This document shows positions 17,586 through 26,303 of a stretch of 64,000 nt of DNA, piece after piece. The notes under the pieces are model-generated. The model did no database searches. It saw nothing but the letters and a program-made list of their open reading frames with translations, and had not been told where the DNA came from. The DNA is from Marinobacter salexigens (lineage in GTDB: Bacteria > Pseudomonadota > Gammaproteobacteria > Pseudomonadales > Oleiphilaceae). Both the position numbers and the translations under genes were made by a program. Every line of letters starts with the position of its first letter. The stretch's first letter is position 1. The stretch spans positions 60,980 through 124,979 of the forward strand of contig NZ_JAHKPV010000007.1 of the NCBI RefSeq assembly GCF_018860765.1. The letters run 5' to 3'.

Positions 17586-18698
17586 ATGACAACTTCACTG
17601 AAAAAAATCGTAACCGCCATCAGCACCTCTGTCGCCCTTCTGGGTGCCGGCCACGCCGCAGCGGATATCCAGATCGGTATTGCAGGCCCAATGACTGGCC
17701 CCGTTGCCCAGTATGGTGACATGCAGTTCTCCGGCGCTCGCATGGCTATCCAGCAGATCAACGCGAATGGCGGCGTGATGGGCGAAAAGCTCGTCGCCGT
17801 TGAATACGACGACGTGTGCGATCCCAAGCAAGCCGTTACTGTGGCAAACCGATTGGTAAACGATGGCGTTCAATATGTCATCGGCCATCTTTGCTCAAGC
17901 TCTACCCAGCCCGCGTCCGATATTTATGAAGACGAAGGCATTCTGATGATTACGCCTGCTTCGACCAGCCCTGAAATCACAGAGCGTGGTTATGAGCTGG
18001 TTTTCCGCACCATCGGCCTAGATAGCATGCAAGGCCCCGTGGCTGGCGACTACATTGCGAGCCAAAATCCTAAGCGAGTTGCGGTTGTCCACGACAAACA
18101 GCAGTACGGTGAAGGTATCGCCACCGCAGTGCGCGACACGCTAAAAGACAAAGGCGTCGAAATTGCTATGTTTGAGGGCATCACCGCTGGCGACAAGGAT
18201 TTCTCCTCGCTGGTCACCAAGCTCAAACAAGCTGATGTGGATTACGTGTACTTTGGCGGCTATCACCCAGAACTGGGTCTGATTCTGCGCCAAGCGCGTC
18301 AGGCAGACCTTGACGCCAAATTTATGGGCCCTGAAGGCGTTGGCAACAAGGATATCAACACCATTGCCGGCGAAGCATCAGAAGGCCTTCTGGTAACCTT
18401 GCCACCAAGCTTTGACCAAAAAGCCGAAAACAAGAGTCTGGTTAAAGCCTTTGAAGACAAAGGCGAAGATCCTTCCGGACCGTTCGTGCTGACCTCCTAT
18501 GCTGCAGTCCAGCTGGTTGCCCAAGGTATTGAAGCCGCGGATTCCAAAGACCCGTTCGACGTTGCTGCAGCCCTTCGCAGCGGCAGCTTTGAAACACCTA
18601 TCGGCAATGTGCAATATGACAAGGCTGGCGACATGAAGTCATTTGAGTTTGTTGTGTACGAATGGCATTCAGATGGCAGCAAAACTCCGGTAAACTAA
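17586..18698 (+). CDS. livJ: Branched-chain amino-acid ABC transporter, periplasmic binding protein
   Basis: A 370-residue type I periplasmic binding protein. The first about 26 residues are a Sec signal peptide (basic start MTTSLKK, hydrophobic stretch, cleavage near GHAAAD). The mature part starts IQIGIAGPMTGPVAQYG, the standard beginning of LivJ/LivK/BraC proteins, and contains GHLCSSST and TPASTSPE, the ligand-binding loop of the leucine/isoleucine/valine family. It is the first gene of the transporter operon and is separated from the permease genes by a hairpin (18730-18766) that would let the binding protein be made in excess. Confidence 0.92.
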   Translation: MTTSLKKIVTAISTSVALLGAGHAAADIQIGIAGPMTGPVAQYGDMQFSGARMAIQQINANGGVMGEKLVAVEYDDVCDPKQAVTVANRLVNDGVQYVIGHLCSSSTQPASDIYEDEGILMITPASTSPEITERGYELVFRTIGLDSMQGPVAGDYIASQNPKRVAVVHDKQQYGEGIATAVRDTLKDKGVEIAMFEGITAGDKDFSSLVTKLKQADVDYVYFGGYHPELGLILRQARQADLDAKFMGPEGVGNKDINTIAGEASEGLLVTLPPSFDQKAENKSLVKAFEDKGEDPSGPFVLTSYAAVQLVAQGIEAADSKDPFDVAAALRSGSFETPIGNVQYDKAGDMKSFEFVVYEWHSDGSKTPVN

Positions 18699-18729
18699 GC
18701 CAATCGTTAATAAACGGTAATCATGAGAG

Positions 18730-18766
18730 CACCTTCTCACCGCGATCCGGGAGAAGGTGTTTTTCT
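18730..18766 (+). terminator. Intercistronic terminator/attenuator after livJ
   Basis: CACCTTCTC pairs perfectly with GAGAAGGTG across a 12-base loop and is followed by TTTTTCT. It lies between livJ and livH. Partial read-through would give more binding protein than permease, as is usual for such operons. Confidence 0.78.
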
Positions 18767-18857
18767 AGGCCCCTGCTGAGTCTGTCATTTGCTCTTCACA
18801 GTTATCCTGTGTTTGGCGTGTGCAGAGGAGGGGGCAGGCCTCTGGAGTCAAACAACA

Positions 18858-19781
18858 ATGCAAGACCTCCTATACTTCTCTCAACAGCTCATTAATGGGC
18901 TGACGATCGGAAGCGCTTATGCCCTGATCGCCATCGGTTATACGATGGTATACGGCATCATCGGCATGATTAACTTTGCCCATGGTGAGATCTATATGAT
19001 TGGCGCATACACTGCGCTTATCGCTATTACCGGCCTGACTGCCCTTGGTCTTGCCTGGTTACCTTTGATTCTGATTGTTGCGCTGTTGTGCGCCATGATC
19101 GTTTCCAGCTCTATGGGCTGGGCCGTGGAACGTGTTGCCTATCGCCCTGTGCGTGGCCGGCACCGCCTGATTCCACTGATTTCCGCAATCGGCATGTCTA
19201 TCTTCTTACAAAACTATGTTCATTTGGCACAGGGTTCCCGCAATATCGGTTTTCCTGCGTTAATTGAAGGTGGTTTCAACTTTAGCGCTGACGGCGCGTT
19301 CGAAATGTCGCTGTCTTACATGCAGATCACGATTTTCGTGACCACATTAGTTTGTATGACTGCGCTTTCGCTATTCATCTCGCGCTCCCGCACGGGTCGC
19401 GCCTGCCGGGCAGTGTCGCAAGATCTCGGCATGGCAAGCCTACTGGGCATTGATACCAACCGCATTATCTCTGCAACCTTTATCATCGGGGCCTCATTGG
19501 CGGCGGTTGCAGGCCTGCTTCTTGGCATGTATTACGGCTCAATCGACCCTCTATTCGGCTTTATCGCAGGGCTCAAAGCCTTCACGGCAGCCGTGCTCGG
19601 TGGCATCGGCAGCATCCCTGGCGCCATGCTCGGCGGTTTGATTCTCGGCGTCTCGGAAAGCATGACTTCCGGCTATCTCAGCGGTGAGTATAAAGACGTC
19701 GTCTCCTTTGGATTGCTGATCCTCATTTTGCTGTTCAAACCCACGGGCCTACTCGGCAAACCGGAGGTTGAGAAGATCTGA
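18858..19781 (+). CDS. livH: Branched-chain amino-acid ABC transporter permease LivH
   Basis: A 307-residue inner-membrane permease with about eight hydrophobic segments. The family signature is near the N-terminus: [19 protein letters not shown], then [16 protein letters not shown]. The EAA-like loop lies at [21 protein letters not shown]. The ATG at 18858 fits homologous starts and has GGAG ten bases upstream; a longer in-frame reading from 18789 lacks this. Its stop overlaps the livM start by one base (TGATG). Confidence 0.92.
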   Translation: MQDLLYFSQQLINGLTIGSAYALIAIGYTMVYGIIGMINFAHGEIYMIGAYTALIAITGLTALGLAWLPLILIVALLCAMIVSSSMGWAVERVAYRPVRGRHRLIPLISAIGMSIFLQNYVHLAQGSRNIGFPALIEGGFNFSADGAFEMSLSYMQITIFVTTLVCMTALSLFISRSRTGRACRAVSQDLGMASLLGIDTNRIISATFIIGASLAAVAGLLLGMYYGSIDPLFGFIAGLKAFTAAVLGGIGSIPGAMLGGLILGVSESMTSGYLSGEYKDVVSFGLLILILLFKPTGLLGKPEVEKI

Positions 19782-21052
19782 TGGCTGCTAACAATTACAG
19801 ACATGCGCTTTTTTGCGCCATTGTCACGCTGATTATTTCGTTCCCTATTCTTGGTTTCAACTTGGAAGCCAAGGGCGTCAACATCGAGCTCACAGGAGCC
19901 AAAACCTCAACGATCGTTGCCGTTATTCTGGCGGCTGTGGCGGTCTTTGTATTTCAGGCCTACCGTGACTCGTTCATGGGCCTGCTGGGCAAATTACCAA
20001 AGCTCAACCCTTTGGCCGATAAAGAACCCATGGAGCAATCCAAGCGAGTTAAGCTCGAATCCTGGGTGCTCACCGGCATTGTGGTTCTTGCCCTGTTCTG
20101 GCCCTTTGTTGTGTCGCGGGGCTCGGTGGATCTAGCTACGTTGGTTCTGATCTACATCATGCTCGCGCTCGGCCTCAACGTAGTTGTCGGCCTCGCTGGC
20201 CTGCTCGATCTAGGCTATGTAGCCTTCTATGCAGTGGGTGCTTACACCTTCGCCCTGCTGTCACAATACACCGGCATTTCGTTCTGGATGGCCTTGCCCA
20301 TCGGTGCGTTACTAGCAGGGTTAACCGGCATGATTCTGGGCTTCCCGGTTTTACGCCTCAGGGGGGACTATCTAGCGATTGTTACGCTGGGCTTCGGCGA
20401 GATCATCCGCATCCTGCTCAACAACTGGACAACCCTCACCGGCGGCCCCAACGGCATCGGTGGCATTCCGGAGCCGACGTTGTTTGGTATGGAGTTTGGC
20501 CGGCGCATTAAGGAAGAAGGCAACACCTCCTTCCACGAGACCTTTGGCATTGCCTACAGCGGCGAACATAAAGTTATCTTTTTGTACCTGATCGCTTTGG
20601 TGCTCGCCGTTATCACTGCATTGATCATCCGTCGCTTCATGCGCATGCCCGTAGGCCGCGCCTGGGAAGCCTTGCGCGAAGATGAAATCGCAGCTCGCTC
20701 TCTCGGCCTCAGCCGCACTGCCGTCAAGCTCTCTGCATTCACCATCGGTGCATTCTTTGCTGGCTTTGCTGGCACCGTGTTTGCCTCCAAGCAAGGCTTT
20801 ATTAGCCCGGAATCCTTTGTATTCCTAGAATCCGCCATTATTCTGGCGATTGTCGTTCTGGGGGGCATGGGGTCGCAGCTTGGCGTCATATTGGCGGCTA
20901 TTGCGGTTACCATCTTGCCAGAGTTGGCGCGGGAGTTTTCCGAATACCGCATGCTGATCTTCGGCGCTGCCATGGTTCTGATGATGGTTTGGAGACCACA
21001 GGGTCTGCTACCCATGCGTCGTATCCACATCACACTGAATAAGCAGGGGTGA
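19781..21052 (+). CDS. livM: Branched-chain amino-acid ABC transporter permease LivM
   Basis: A 423-residue inner-membrane permease, partner of LivH. It has an N-terminal extension with two hydrophobic stretches before the conserved core, as in the longer LivM proteins of pseudomonads. The core starts at about residue 120 with [38 protein letters not shown] in which the segment [19 protein letters not shown] is the family signature. The tail [14 protein letters not shown] is the standard C-terminal end. Start and stop are tightly coupled to livH and livG. Confidence 0.93.
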   Translation: MAANNYRHALFCAIVTLIISFPILGFNLEAKGVNIELTGAKTSTIVAVILAAVAVFVFQAYRDSFMGLLGKLPKLNPLADKEPMEQSKRVKLESWVLTGIVVLALFWPFVVSRGSVDLATLVLIYIMLALGLNVVVGLAGLLDLGYVAFYAVGAYTFALLSQYTGISFWMALPIGALLAGLTGMILGFPVLRLRGDYLAIVTLGFGEIIRILLNNWTTLTGGPNGIGGIPEPTLFGMEFGRRIKEEGNTSFHETFGIAYSGEHKVIFLYLIALVLAVITALIIRRFMRMPVGRAWEALREDEIAARSLGLSRTAVKLSAFTIGAFFAGFAGTVFASKQGFISPESFVFLESAIILAIVVLGGMGSQLGVILAAIAVTILPELAREFSEYRMLIFGAAMVLMMVWRPQGLLPMRRIHITLNKQG

Positions 21053-21058
21053 CAGACA

Positions 21059-21814
21059 ATGCTTGAAGTAAAAAATCTGTCCATGCGCTTCGGTGGCCTT
21101 CTGGCGGTAGACGGCGTTTCTCTGGACGTTCAAGAACGGGAAATTGTTTCCATTATTGGCCCCAACGGCGCAGGAAAAACCACCGTATTCAACTGCATGA
21201 GTGGTTTTTACAAGCCCTCCGGCGGCAAAATCATTTTCGAAGGCAAGGAAGTTCAGGGTATACCGGATTACAAGATTTCCCGGCTGGGCATGGTGAGAAC
21301 CTTCCAGCACGTTCGTTTGTTCACTCAGATGAGCGTTGTGGAAAACCTGCTTGTTGCCCAGCACCGCCACCTCAACACCAATATGCTTGCGGGGCTTTTT
21401 GGCACCCCCAACTACAAAGAACGCGAGCAAAGTGCCTTGGACCGCGCTGCTTATTGGCTTGAGCGCGTCGGTCTTCTGGACCTCTCCAATCGGGATGCAG
21501 GCAACTTAGCCTACGGCCAACAACGGCGACTTGAGATAGCACGCTGTATGGTCACCGAGCCTAAACTGCTCATGCTCGACGAGCCCGCAGCAGGCCTCAA
21601 CCCAGCGGAAACCAAAGAACTCAATCAGCTTATTGTGAGCCTGAAAGAGGACTACAACGTTTCCGTGGTGCTAATTGAACACGACATGAGTCTAGTAATG
21701 GATATTTCCGACCGGATAAACGTGATCAACCAGGGCCGCCCTCTGGCCAGTGGCACACCGGAAGAAATTCGCCATAACGACGATGTGATCAAAGCCTATC
21801 TGGGCGAGGCCTAA
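21059..21814 (+). CDS. livG: Branched-chain amino-acid ABC transporter ATPase LivG
   Basis: A 251-residue ABC ATPase: Walker A GPNGAGKTT (about 35-43), signature AYGQQRRLEIAR (about 155), Walker B LLMLDEPAAGLNP and the switch histidine in VVLIEHDMSLV. The LivG-specific C-terminal tail VINQGRPLASGTPEEI is present. It begins six bases after livM and sits two bases ahead of livF. With LivF it powers uptake through LivHM. Confidence 0.95.
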   Translation: MLEVKNLSMRFGGLLAVDGVSLDVQEREIVSIIGPNGAGKTTVFNCMSGFYKPSGGKIIFEGKEVQGIPDYKISRLGMVRTFQHVRLFTQMSVVENLLVAQHRHLNTNMLAGLFGTPNYKEREQSALDRAAYWLERVGLLDLSNRDAGNLAYGQQRRLEIARCMVTEPKLLMLDEPAAGLNPAETKELNQLIVSLKEDYNVSVVLIEHDMSLVMDISDRINVINQGRPLASGTPEEIRHNDDVIKAYLGEA

Positions 21815-21816
21815 AC

Positions 21817-22524
21817 ATGAGCATGCTTGTACTAGAAAACGTCCACACCCATTACGGTAAGATTGAGGCCCTGCATGGGGTCTCTGTTGAGGTAAACAAA
21901 GGCGAAATAGTCTCGCTGATCGGAGCCAACGGCGCTGGCAAAACCACCCTGCTAATGACTGTATGCGGGATGCCCCAGGCCAGCTCAGGTCGCATCTTTC
22001 TGGAAGATCGAGACATTACCAATGAGCCCACAGCGCAAATCATGCGCTCAGGGTTGGCAATAGTACCTGAAGGTCGGCGTATATTCTCTGGCCTAACGGT
22101 AGAAGAAAACCTGCACATGGGAGGGTTCTTCAACAACAAAACCGAGATCCGCAAAAGCCAAGCCCACGTTTACGAGCTGTTCCCACGCTTGAAAGAGCGA
22201 GAGCACCAACGTGCGGGCACCATGTCTGGTGGCGAACAACAGATGCTGGCGATAGGCCGGGCACTGATGAGCCGCCCCAACATGATCATCTTGGACGAAC
22301 CGTCACTTGGGCTGGCACCGCTAATCATCAAGCAAATTTTTGAGATTATCGGACAGCTGCGGGACGAGGGCATTACCGTGTTTCTGGTGGAGCAGAACGC
22401 TCACCAGGCGCTGCACCTTGCTGATCGCGGCTACGTTCTGGAAACCGGAAAAATACGTTTGCACGACACCGGGCAAAACTTGCTCGCCAACCCTGATGTG
22501 CAAAATGCATATTTGGGCGGCTAA
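21817..22524 (+). CDS. livF: Branched-chain amino-acid ABC transporter ATPase LivF
   Basis: A 235-residue ABC ATPase: Walker A GANGAGKTT, signature SGGEQQMLAIGRA, Walker B MIILDEPSLGLAP, and VFLVEQNAHQAL in place of the LivG EHD motif, the feature that distinguishes LivF. The last gene of the transporter operon, followed by a strong terminator at 22545-22570. Confidence 0.95.
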   Translation: MSMLVLENVHTHYGKIEALHGVSVEVNKGEIVSLIGANGAGKTTLLMTVCGMPQASSGRIFLEDRDITNEPTAQIMRSGLAIVPEGRRIFSGLTVEENLHMGGFFNNKTEIRKSQAHVYELFPRLKEREHQRAGTMSGGEQQMLAIGRALMSRPNMIILDEPSLGLAPLIIKQIFEIIGQLRDEGITVFLVEQNAHQALHLADRGYVLETGKIRLHDTGQNLLANPDVQNAYLGG

Positions 22525-22544
22525 CCCCGTGATCGTTTAACCTG

Positions 22545-22570
22545 AAAGCCGGAGCATGCTCCGGCTTTTT
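22545..22570 (+). terminator. Intrinsic terminator of the liv operon
   Basis: AAAGCCGGAGCA followed at once by its complement, a perfect 24-base palindrome rich in GC, with T-residues continuing to 22570. Confidence 0.9.
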
Positions 22571-22699
22571 CATACCATAGCTTTATATGAATATCATCAA
22601 AAAAAGAAATAGTCTGGCGAAATCAAATAGTCGCAGAAGTATAGACTTGCCGTAATCAAATCTGCACTATACTCAAGGCAACGGTCTTTATACTTGTCT

Positions 22700-22755
22700 C
22701 CACAGGAGCCCGTCAGGGCCGTTCCCCACTACCAGCATCAGGGCTGGTTATGTGG
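22700..22755 (+). promoter_or_regulatory. Possible structured 5' leader of the DUF3015 gene
   Basis: CCACA (22700-22704) can pair with TGTGG (22751-22755), enclosing two short stems (GCCC/GGGC and CCAGC/GCTGG), a three-way-junction shape. A likely promoter lies upstream, with -10 TATACT at about 22669-22674. The match to any known riboswitch was not recognised and the stems are short. Confidence 0.3.
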
Positions 22756-22792
22756 ATTTTGCGACGACTGTAAATATACAATGGAGTGGATA

Positions 22793-23257
22793 ATGAAAAA
22801 ACTGATCGCAGGTGCAATTCTTCTGGGTGCTTCTTCCATGGCTTTTGCTCAACCGGGCTGCGGCGTTGGCTCGATGATTTGGAAAGGACAATCAGGTATT
22901 GCCCCCCACGTATTGGCAGCAACAACTAACGGTACGCTCGGCAACCAAACATTCGGTATGACCACCGGCACACTTGGCTGCCAGACTAACGAGTCTGTAC
23001 AGTCAATGGCCATGTACATGGACAGCAACATCGATAAAGTAGCTCGCGATATGTCTCGCGGCACTGGCGAAAACCTGGAAACCCTAGCGGTTCTTCTAGG
23101 CGTTGATGCAGCAGACCGCGGTGATTTCCGTAAGGTTCTGCAGGATAACTTCGCTGCTATCTTCCCAAGCTCCGACACCTCCTCTGGTGAAGCAGTAGAC
23201 GCAATTGTTGCTCTGCTGGAAAAGAATGAGTCGCTAAGCAAATACGTAGCGGCCTAA
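22793..23257 (+). CDS. DUF3015 family secreted protein
   Basis: A 154-residue protein with a clear signal peptide (MKKLIAGAILLGASSMAFA, cleavage before QPGCG). It belongs by appearance to DUF3015, small exported proteins of unknown function in gammaproteobacteria: CGVGSMIWKG near the start, TTNGTLGNQTFGMTTGT and GCQTNES, with two conserved cysteines of the mature part (probable disulfide). The ATG at 22793 is favoured over an in-frame start at 22694, since only it gives a signal peptide. It may be cotranscribed with the DUF4105 gene 16 bases downstream. Confidence 0.8.
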   Translation: MKKLIAGAILLGASSMAFAQPGCGVGSMIWKGQSGIAPHVLAATTNGTLGNQTFGMTTGTLGCQTNESVQSMAMYMDSNIDKVARDMSRGTGENLETLAVLLGVDAADRGDFRKVLQDNFAAIFPSSDTSSGEAVDAIVALLEKNESLSKYVAA

Positions 23258-23273
23258 TAGCTATACAGTAGGG

Positions 23274-25208
23274 ATGCACCGAGCGCCACGGATGGCGCGC
23301 TTTCCCCGCTTAATAATTCCCGACCGGAACTCGCATTTACCCATGGGCAACACGCTTCGCATTGGGCCAATGGTGCTTTGGCTCATCATAAGTTTACCTC
23401 TGCAGGCACACACTCAAGCCATGGACGAGCCACTCCATCTGGATCCGGCCTGGCTCACTCTTATTCACTATCAGCCTGACAAGTTCGGGAACGGCCACAC
23501 CAGCCAAGCCGACGATTCCGAGTTTTTTCTAAGCGAGAAAGGCAAAACTTCCCCAAAGGCAGAACTTGAAGCGACGCTGGAGGCCATACAAAAACCCGGC
23601 GGTGGCGCAGACCACGCCCGTTGCCGCTTTCCAGCACGGGATGCTTGGCTTCGTAAACACCTTGACTTACCAGCCAAAGCTATAGAATGCCCGGATTATC
23701 AAGAATGGAAGAACACACTAAACACAGAAAGCGTTACTTTAGTATTTGCTGCGTCTTATCTGAACAGCCCTTCATCAATGTTCGGGCATACCTTCCTTAG
23801 GCTGGATCCGCCACAGGAAGACGAGAAAACCAACTTACTGCTCGCAAACACGATTTCCTATGCAGCCGATGCGGCCGCCCACGACAGTGAGATAATGTTC
23901 GCGTACCGCGGCATTTTTGGCGGCTATCCCGGCATCACAACCGTACAACCTTACTATGAAAAAATTCGACTCTACTCTGACATTGAACATCGAGACCTGT
24001 GGGAATATAAACTGAACCTGAACCAGCAAGAGGTCGACTTTATGCTGGCTCACGCTTGGGAAATCCGGGAGCGCAATTTTGATTACTATTTTTTTGACGA
24101 AAACTGCGCCTACCGCCTGCTAGCACTCATCGACATTGCTCGCCCCGGCACTGACCTGCTGGGCGAAGTCAGCACCCATGCCATACCGTCGGATACCGTG
24201 CGCTGGGTAATCGACAAAGAGCTTGTTTCTGATGTGCACTACCGCCCTTCGGCAGCCACCAACGTAGCCCACAGCCTATCTGCGCTGCCAAAACCCAATC
24301 AAACTCTGGCTGCCGCCATCGCGAATGGTTATGTAGCGCCAAACAGCAACGAGGTTCTTGCTTTACCTTCACAAGAAAGAGCCCACCTGCTTGATGCCAC
24401 ATACGATTACGTGCGCTACAAGAGCGAAGCAGACAATTGGCCAAGAGAATTCGCTGCACCACTCTCCCACAGCCTGTTGCGTGAGCGCAGTAAAATTGAC
24501 GGCGCTGCCCCACTTGAGAAACCGCCGGAACCGGAGGTTAGAGATGATCAGGGCCATGATACATTCCGTATAAGCTTAAGCGCCGGACAACTTGCACACC
24601 GCGGGTTTAACCAACTCACCTTCCGACCGGCTTATCACGACATCCTTGATCCACCCGCTGGGTACCGAAGCGGCGCCCAATTGCAGTTTTTTCGTATGGA
24701 TGCGCGCTATTACACCGACAACGACGAGCTACAACTCGAACAACTCGTCGGCGTAGAGATTCGCTCCCTAAGCCCCAGAAACGCATTTTTCTCGCCATTA
24801 TCATGGCAGGTTGGCTTTGGTGGTCGACGCACTGACACCGGCTACAAAAGGGTTCTTACGCCCTACTTGGAAGGCGGAACCGGCGGAAGTTGGAGTCTAG
24901 GCCAACACACCCAAGCCTTCGCCATTGCCACTGCAGATCTCGAAATCGACGACGACCTGCGCCATGGCTACGATGCAGCCCCCGGGGCAGACATCGGTTT
25001 ACTTCACCAAAACAATTACTTCAGCCTGACCGCCGGGGCTAAAACCAAAGCCTGGATTGTCAGCAGCCAACATCGGCAGGATCAGGTGTACGCCAAAGGC
25101 AACTGGCACATCGGTCGAGAATTCAGCCTATTCGCCGAATTTACCCGCGAAGAACACTACGACAGGTACCAGAGCACATGGAAAGCCGGACTCCACGCGT
25201 ACTTCTAA
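23274..25208 (+). CDS. DUF4105 (Lnb N-terminal-like) envelope protein
   Basis: A protein of up to 644 residues. A hydrophobic segment (IGPMVLWLIISLPLQAHTQA) looks like a signal peptide; an ATG at 23343 would place it at the N-terminus, whereas the first ATG (23274) gives a long leader, so the true start is uncertain. Residues about 130-330 resemble the DUF4105/Lnb N-terminal domain, including SSMFGHTFLRLDP and FFDENCAYRLLALI. The remaining 250 residues have alternating aromatic/polar strands and end in a terminal aromatic (AYF), suggesting a beta-barrel in the outer membrane. Function is unknown. It overlaps the next gene by 31 bases. Confidence 0.75.
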   Translation: MHRAPRMARFPRLIIPDRNSHLPMGNTLRIGPMVLWLIISLPLQAHTQAMDEPLHLDPAWLTLIHYQPDKFGNGHTSQADDSEFFLSEKGKTSPKAELEATLEAIQKPGGGADHARCRFPARDAWLRKHLDLPAKAIECPDYQEWKNTLNTESVTLVFAASYLNSPSSMFGHTFLRLDPPQEDEKTNLLLANTISYAADAAAHDSEIMFAYRGIFGGYPGITTVQPYYEKIRLYSDIEHRDLWEYKLNLNQQEVDFMLAHAWEIRERNFDYYFFDENCAYRLLALIDIARPGTDLLGEVSTHAIPSDTVRWVIDKELVSDVHYRPSAATNVAHSLSALPKPNQTLAAAIANGYVAPNSNEVLALPSQERAHLLDATYDYVRYKSEADNWPREFAAPLSHSLLRERSKIDGAAPLEKPPEPEVRDDQGHDTFRISLSAGQLAHRGFNQLTFRPAYHDILDPPAGYRSGAQLQFFRMDARYYTDNDELQLEQLVGVEIRSLSPRNAFFSPLSWQVGFGGRRTDTGYKRVLTPYLEGGTGGSWSLGQHTQAFAIATADLEIDDDLRHGYDAAPGADIGLLHQNNYFSLTAGAKTKAWIVSSQHRQDQVYAKGNWHIGREFSLFAEFTREEHYDRYQSTWKAGLHAYF

Positions 25209-26056
25209 AATCAGGCCGAATAAAAACACCCTTACTGGCCCTGCTACTCTCAGCCGCAGCCCTACTGCAAAGCGGCTGCAGCAGCCTGTTCTTCTTTCCG
25301 GACAAGAACACCTACATAACCCCAGACCGCCTCAACCTAACCTACGAAAACATCTTCCTTGAAACAGCCGATGAAGAAACCTTGCACGGCTGGTGGTTAC
25401 CCGCCCTAGGCGACCCCAAAGGCACGATCTACTTTCTTCATGGAAATGCCCAGAACATCAGCAGCCACCTCCTCAACATCGCCTGGCTGCCCGCAGAAGG
25501 CTACAATGTCTTCACCATCGACTACCGGGGCTACGGCAAGTCCACCGGCGCACCCGACATAGAAGGCGCACTCCACGACTCTGAAATCGGCCTACGCTGG
25601 CTCGCAACCAAAACAGATACCCAGAACACACCAACCTTTCTTCTCGGCCAAAGTCTGGGCGGCGCCCTTGGCCTGACCCTCGCCAGCGAATGGGTACAAC
25701 GCAACGAAACCCCGGAACTCACCGGCATCATCCTCGATGGCACCTTCTCAGGCTTCCGTGGCATAGCCAGAGAAAAACTCTCCAACTTCTGGCTAACTTG
25801 GCCGCTCCAGATACCCCTCAGCTGGACCATCCCAGACGAATACGAAGGCATAGACCAGATAGCCAACATCAGCCCCGTACCGGTTATGGTCATCCACAGC
25901 GTTCGCGACGGAATAATCCCCTTCCACCACGGCCGAGACCTCTACGAAGCCGCTGATGAGCCAAAGCGATTCCTGCAGACGGACACAGGCCACGCAGCGA
26001 CGTTCATCATTCCGGCTTACAAGAATGCGGTCCTGGAGTTTTTGGAAGGGCGTTGA
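25178..26056 (+). CDS. Alpha/beta hydrolase, predicted lipoprotein
   Basis: A 292-residue protein with a lipoprotein signal ending in the lipobox LLQSGC (C34). The remainder is an alpha/beta-hydrolase: oxyanion region FLHGNAQN, DYRGYGKS, nucleophile elbow LLGQSLGG (Ser about 156), acid residue in HSVRDGIIP and histidine in TGHAATF. It resembles Bem46/abhydrolase-13-like proteins of unknown substrate. It starts inside the end of the DUF4105 gene, so the two are translationally linked. The codon use is unusually C-rich compared with its neighbours. Confidence 0.82.
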   Translation: MESRTPRVLLKSGRIKTPLLALLLSAAALLQSGCSSLFFFPDKNTYITPDRLNLTYENIFLETADEETLHGWWLPALGDPKGTIYFLHGNAQNISSHLLNIAWLPAEGYNVFTIDYRGYGKSTGAPDIEGALHDSEIGLRWLATKTDTQNTPTFLLGQSLGGALGLTLASEWVQRNETPELTGIILDGTFSGFRGIAREKLSNFWLTWPLQIPLSWTIPDEYEGIDQIANISPVPVMVIHSVRDGIIPFHHGRDLYEAADEPKRFLQTDTGHAATFIIPAYKNAVLEFLEGR

Positions 26057-26122
26057 AAGGCTCATTGACCCGTTGCGACATCACTTCTGGTCCTTTTTCT
26101 TGCAAGCCTCTGAGATGTAGGA

Positions 26123-26232
26123 GCACTCGTCGGGCAAGGCTTTTCAAAACTGTAGAGGGCCAAGGATGGCCCGAAACAAGCGCACATGGATGGGCTCGTA
26201 GCGTGTTTTGAAAAGCCTTGCTCGACGAGTGC
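26123..26232. repeat. Dispersed palindromic element, copy 2
   Basis: Arms of 28 bp (26123-26150 and 26205-26232) pair with one mismatch. They enclose a 54-base core (26151-26204) starting TGTAGAGGGCCAAGGATGG and ending GGCTCGTAGCGT. Inside the core GGCCA/TGGCC and GCACA/TGGGC form two small hairpins with GGA-type loops, giving a three-way junction. The core matches copy 1 exactly over its first 39 bases and copy 3 (inverted) at 43 of 54 positions. The arms are unrelated to those of the other copies. It lies between a hydrolase gene and the pnp terminator. Confidence 0.88.
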
Positions 26233-26253
26233 CAGCACCAAAGCCAGAAACGA

Positions 26254-26288
26254 AAAAACCCGCCAATCCAGAAGAGAGGCGGGTTTTT
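26254..26288 (-). terminator. Intrinsic terminator of pnp (bidirectional)
   Basis: AAAAACCCGCC pairs perfectly with GGCGGGTTTTT over a 13-base loop, 15 bases after the pnp stop. The symmetrical A/T runs also let it end transcription from the hydrolase side. Confidence 0.92.
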
Positions 26289-26303
26289 ATTAGCTGCTAA
26301 CTA

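Noticed and set aside
22700..22755. Cyclic-di-GMP or other known riboswitch before the DUF3015 gene
   Set aside because: The conserved bases of known classes are missing; only a weak generic fold remains.
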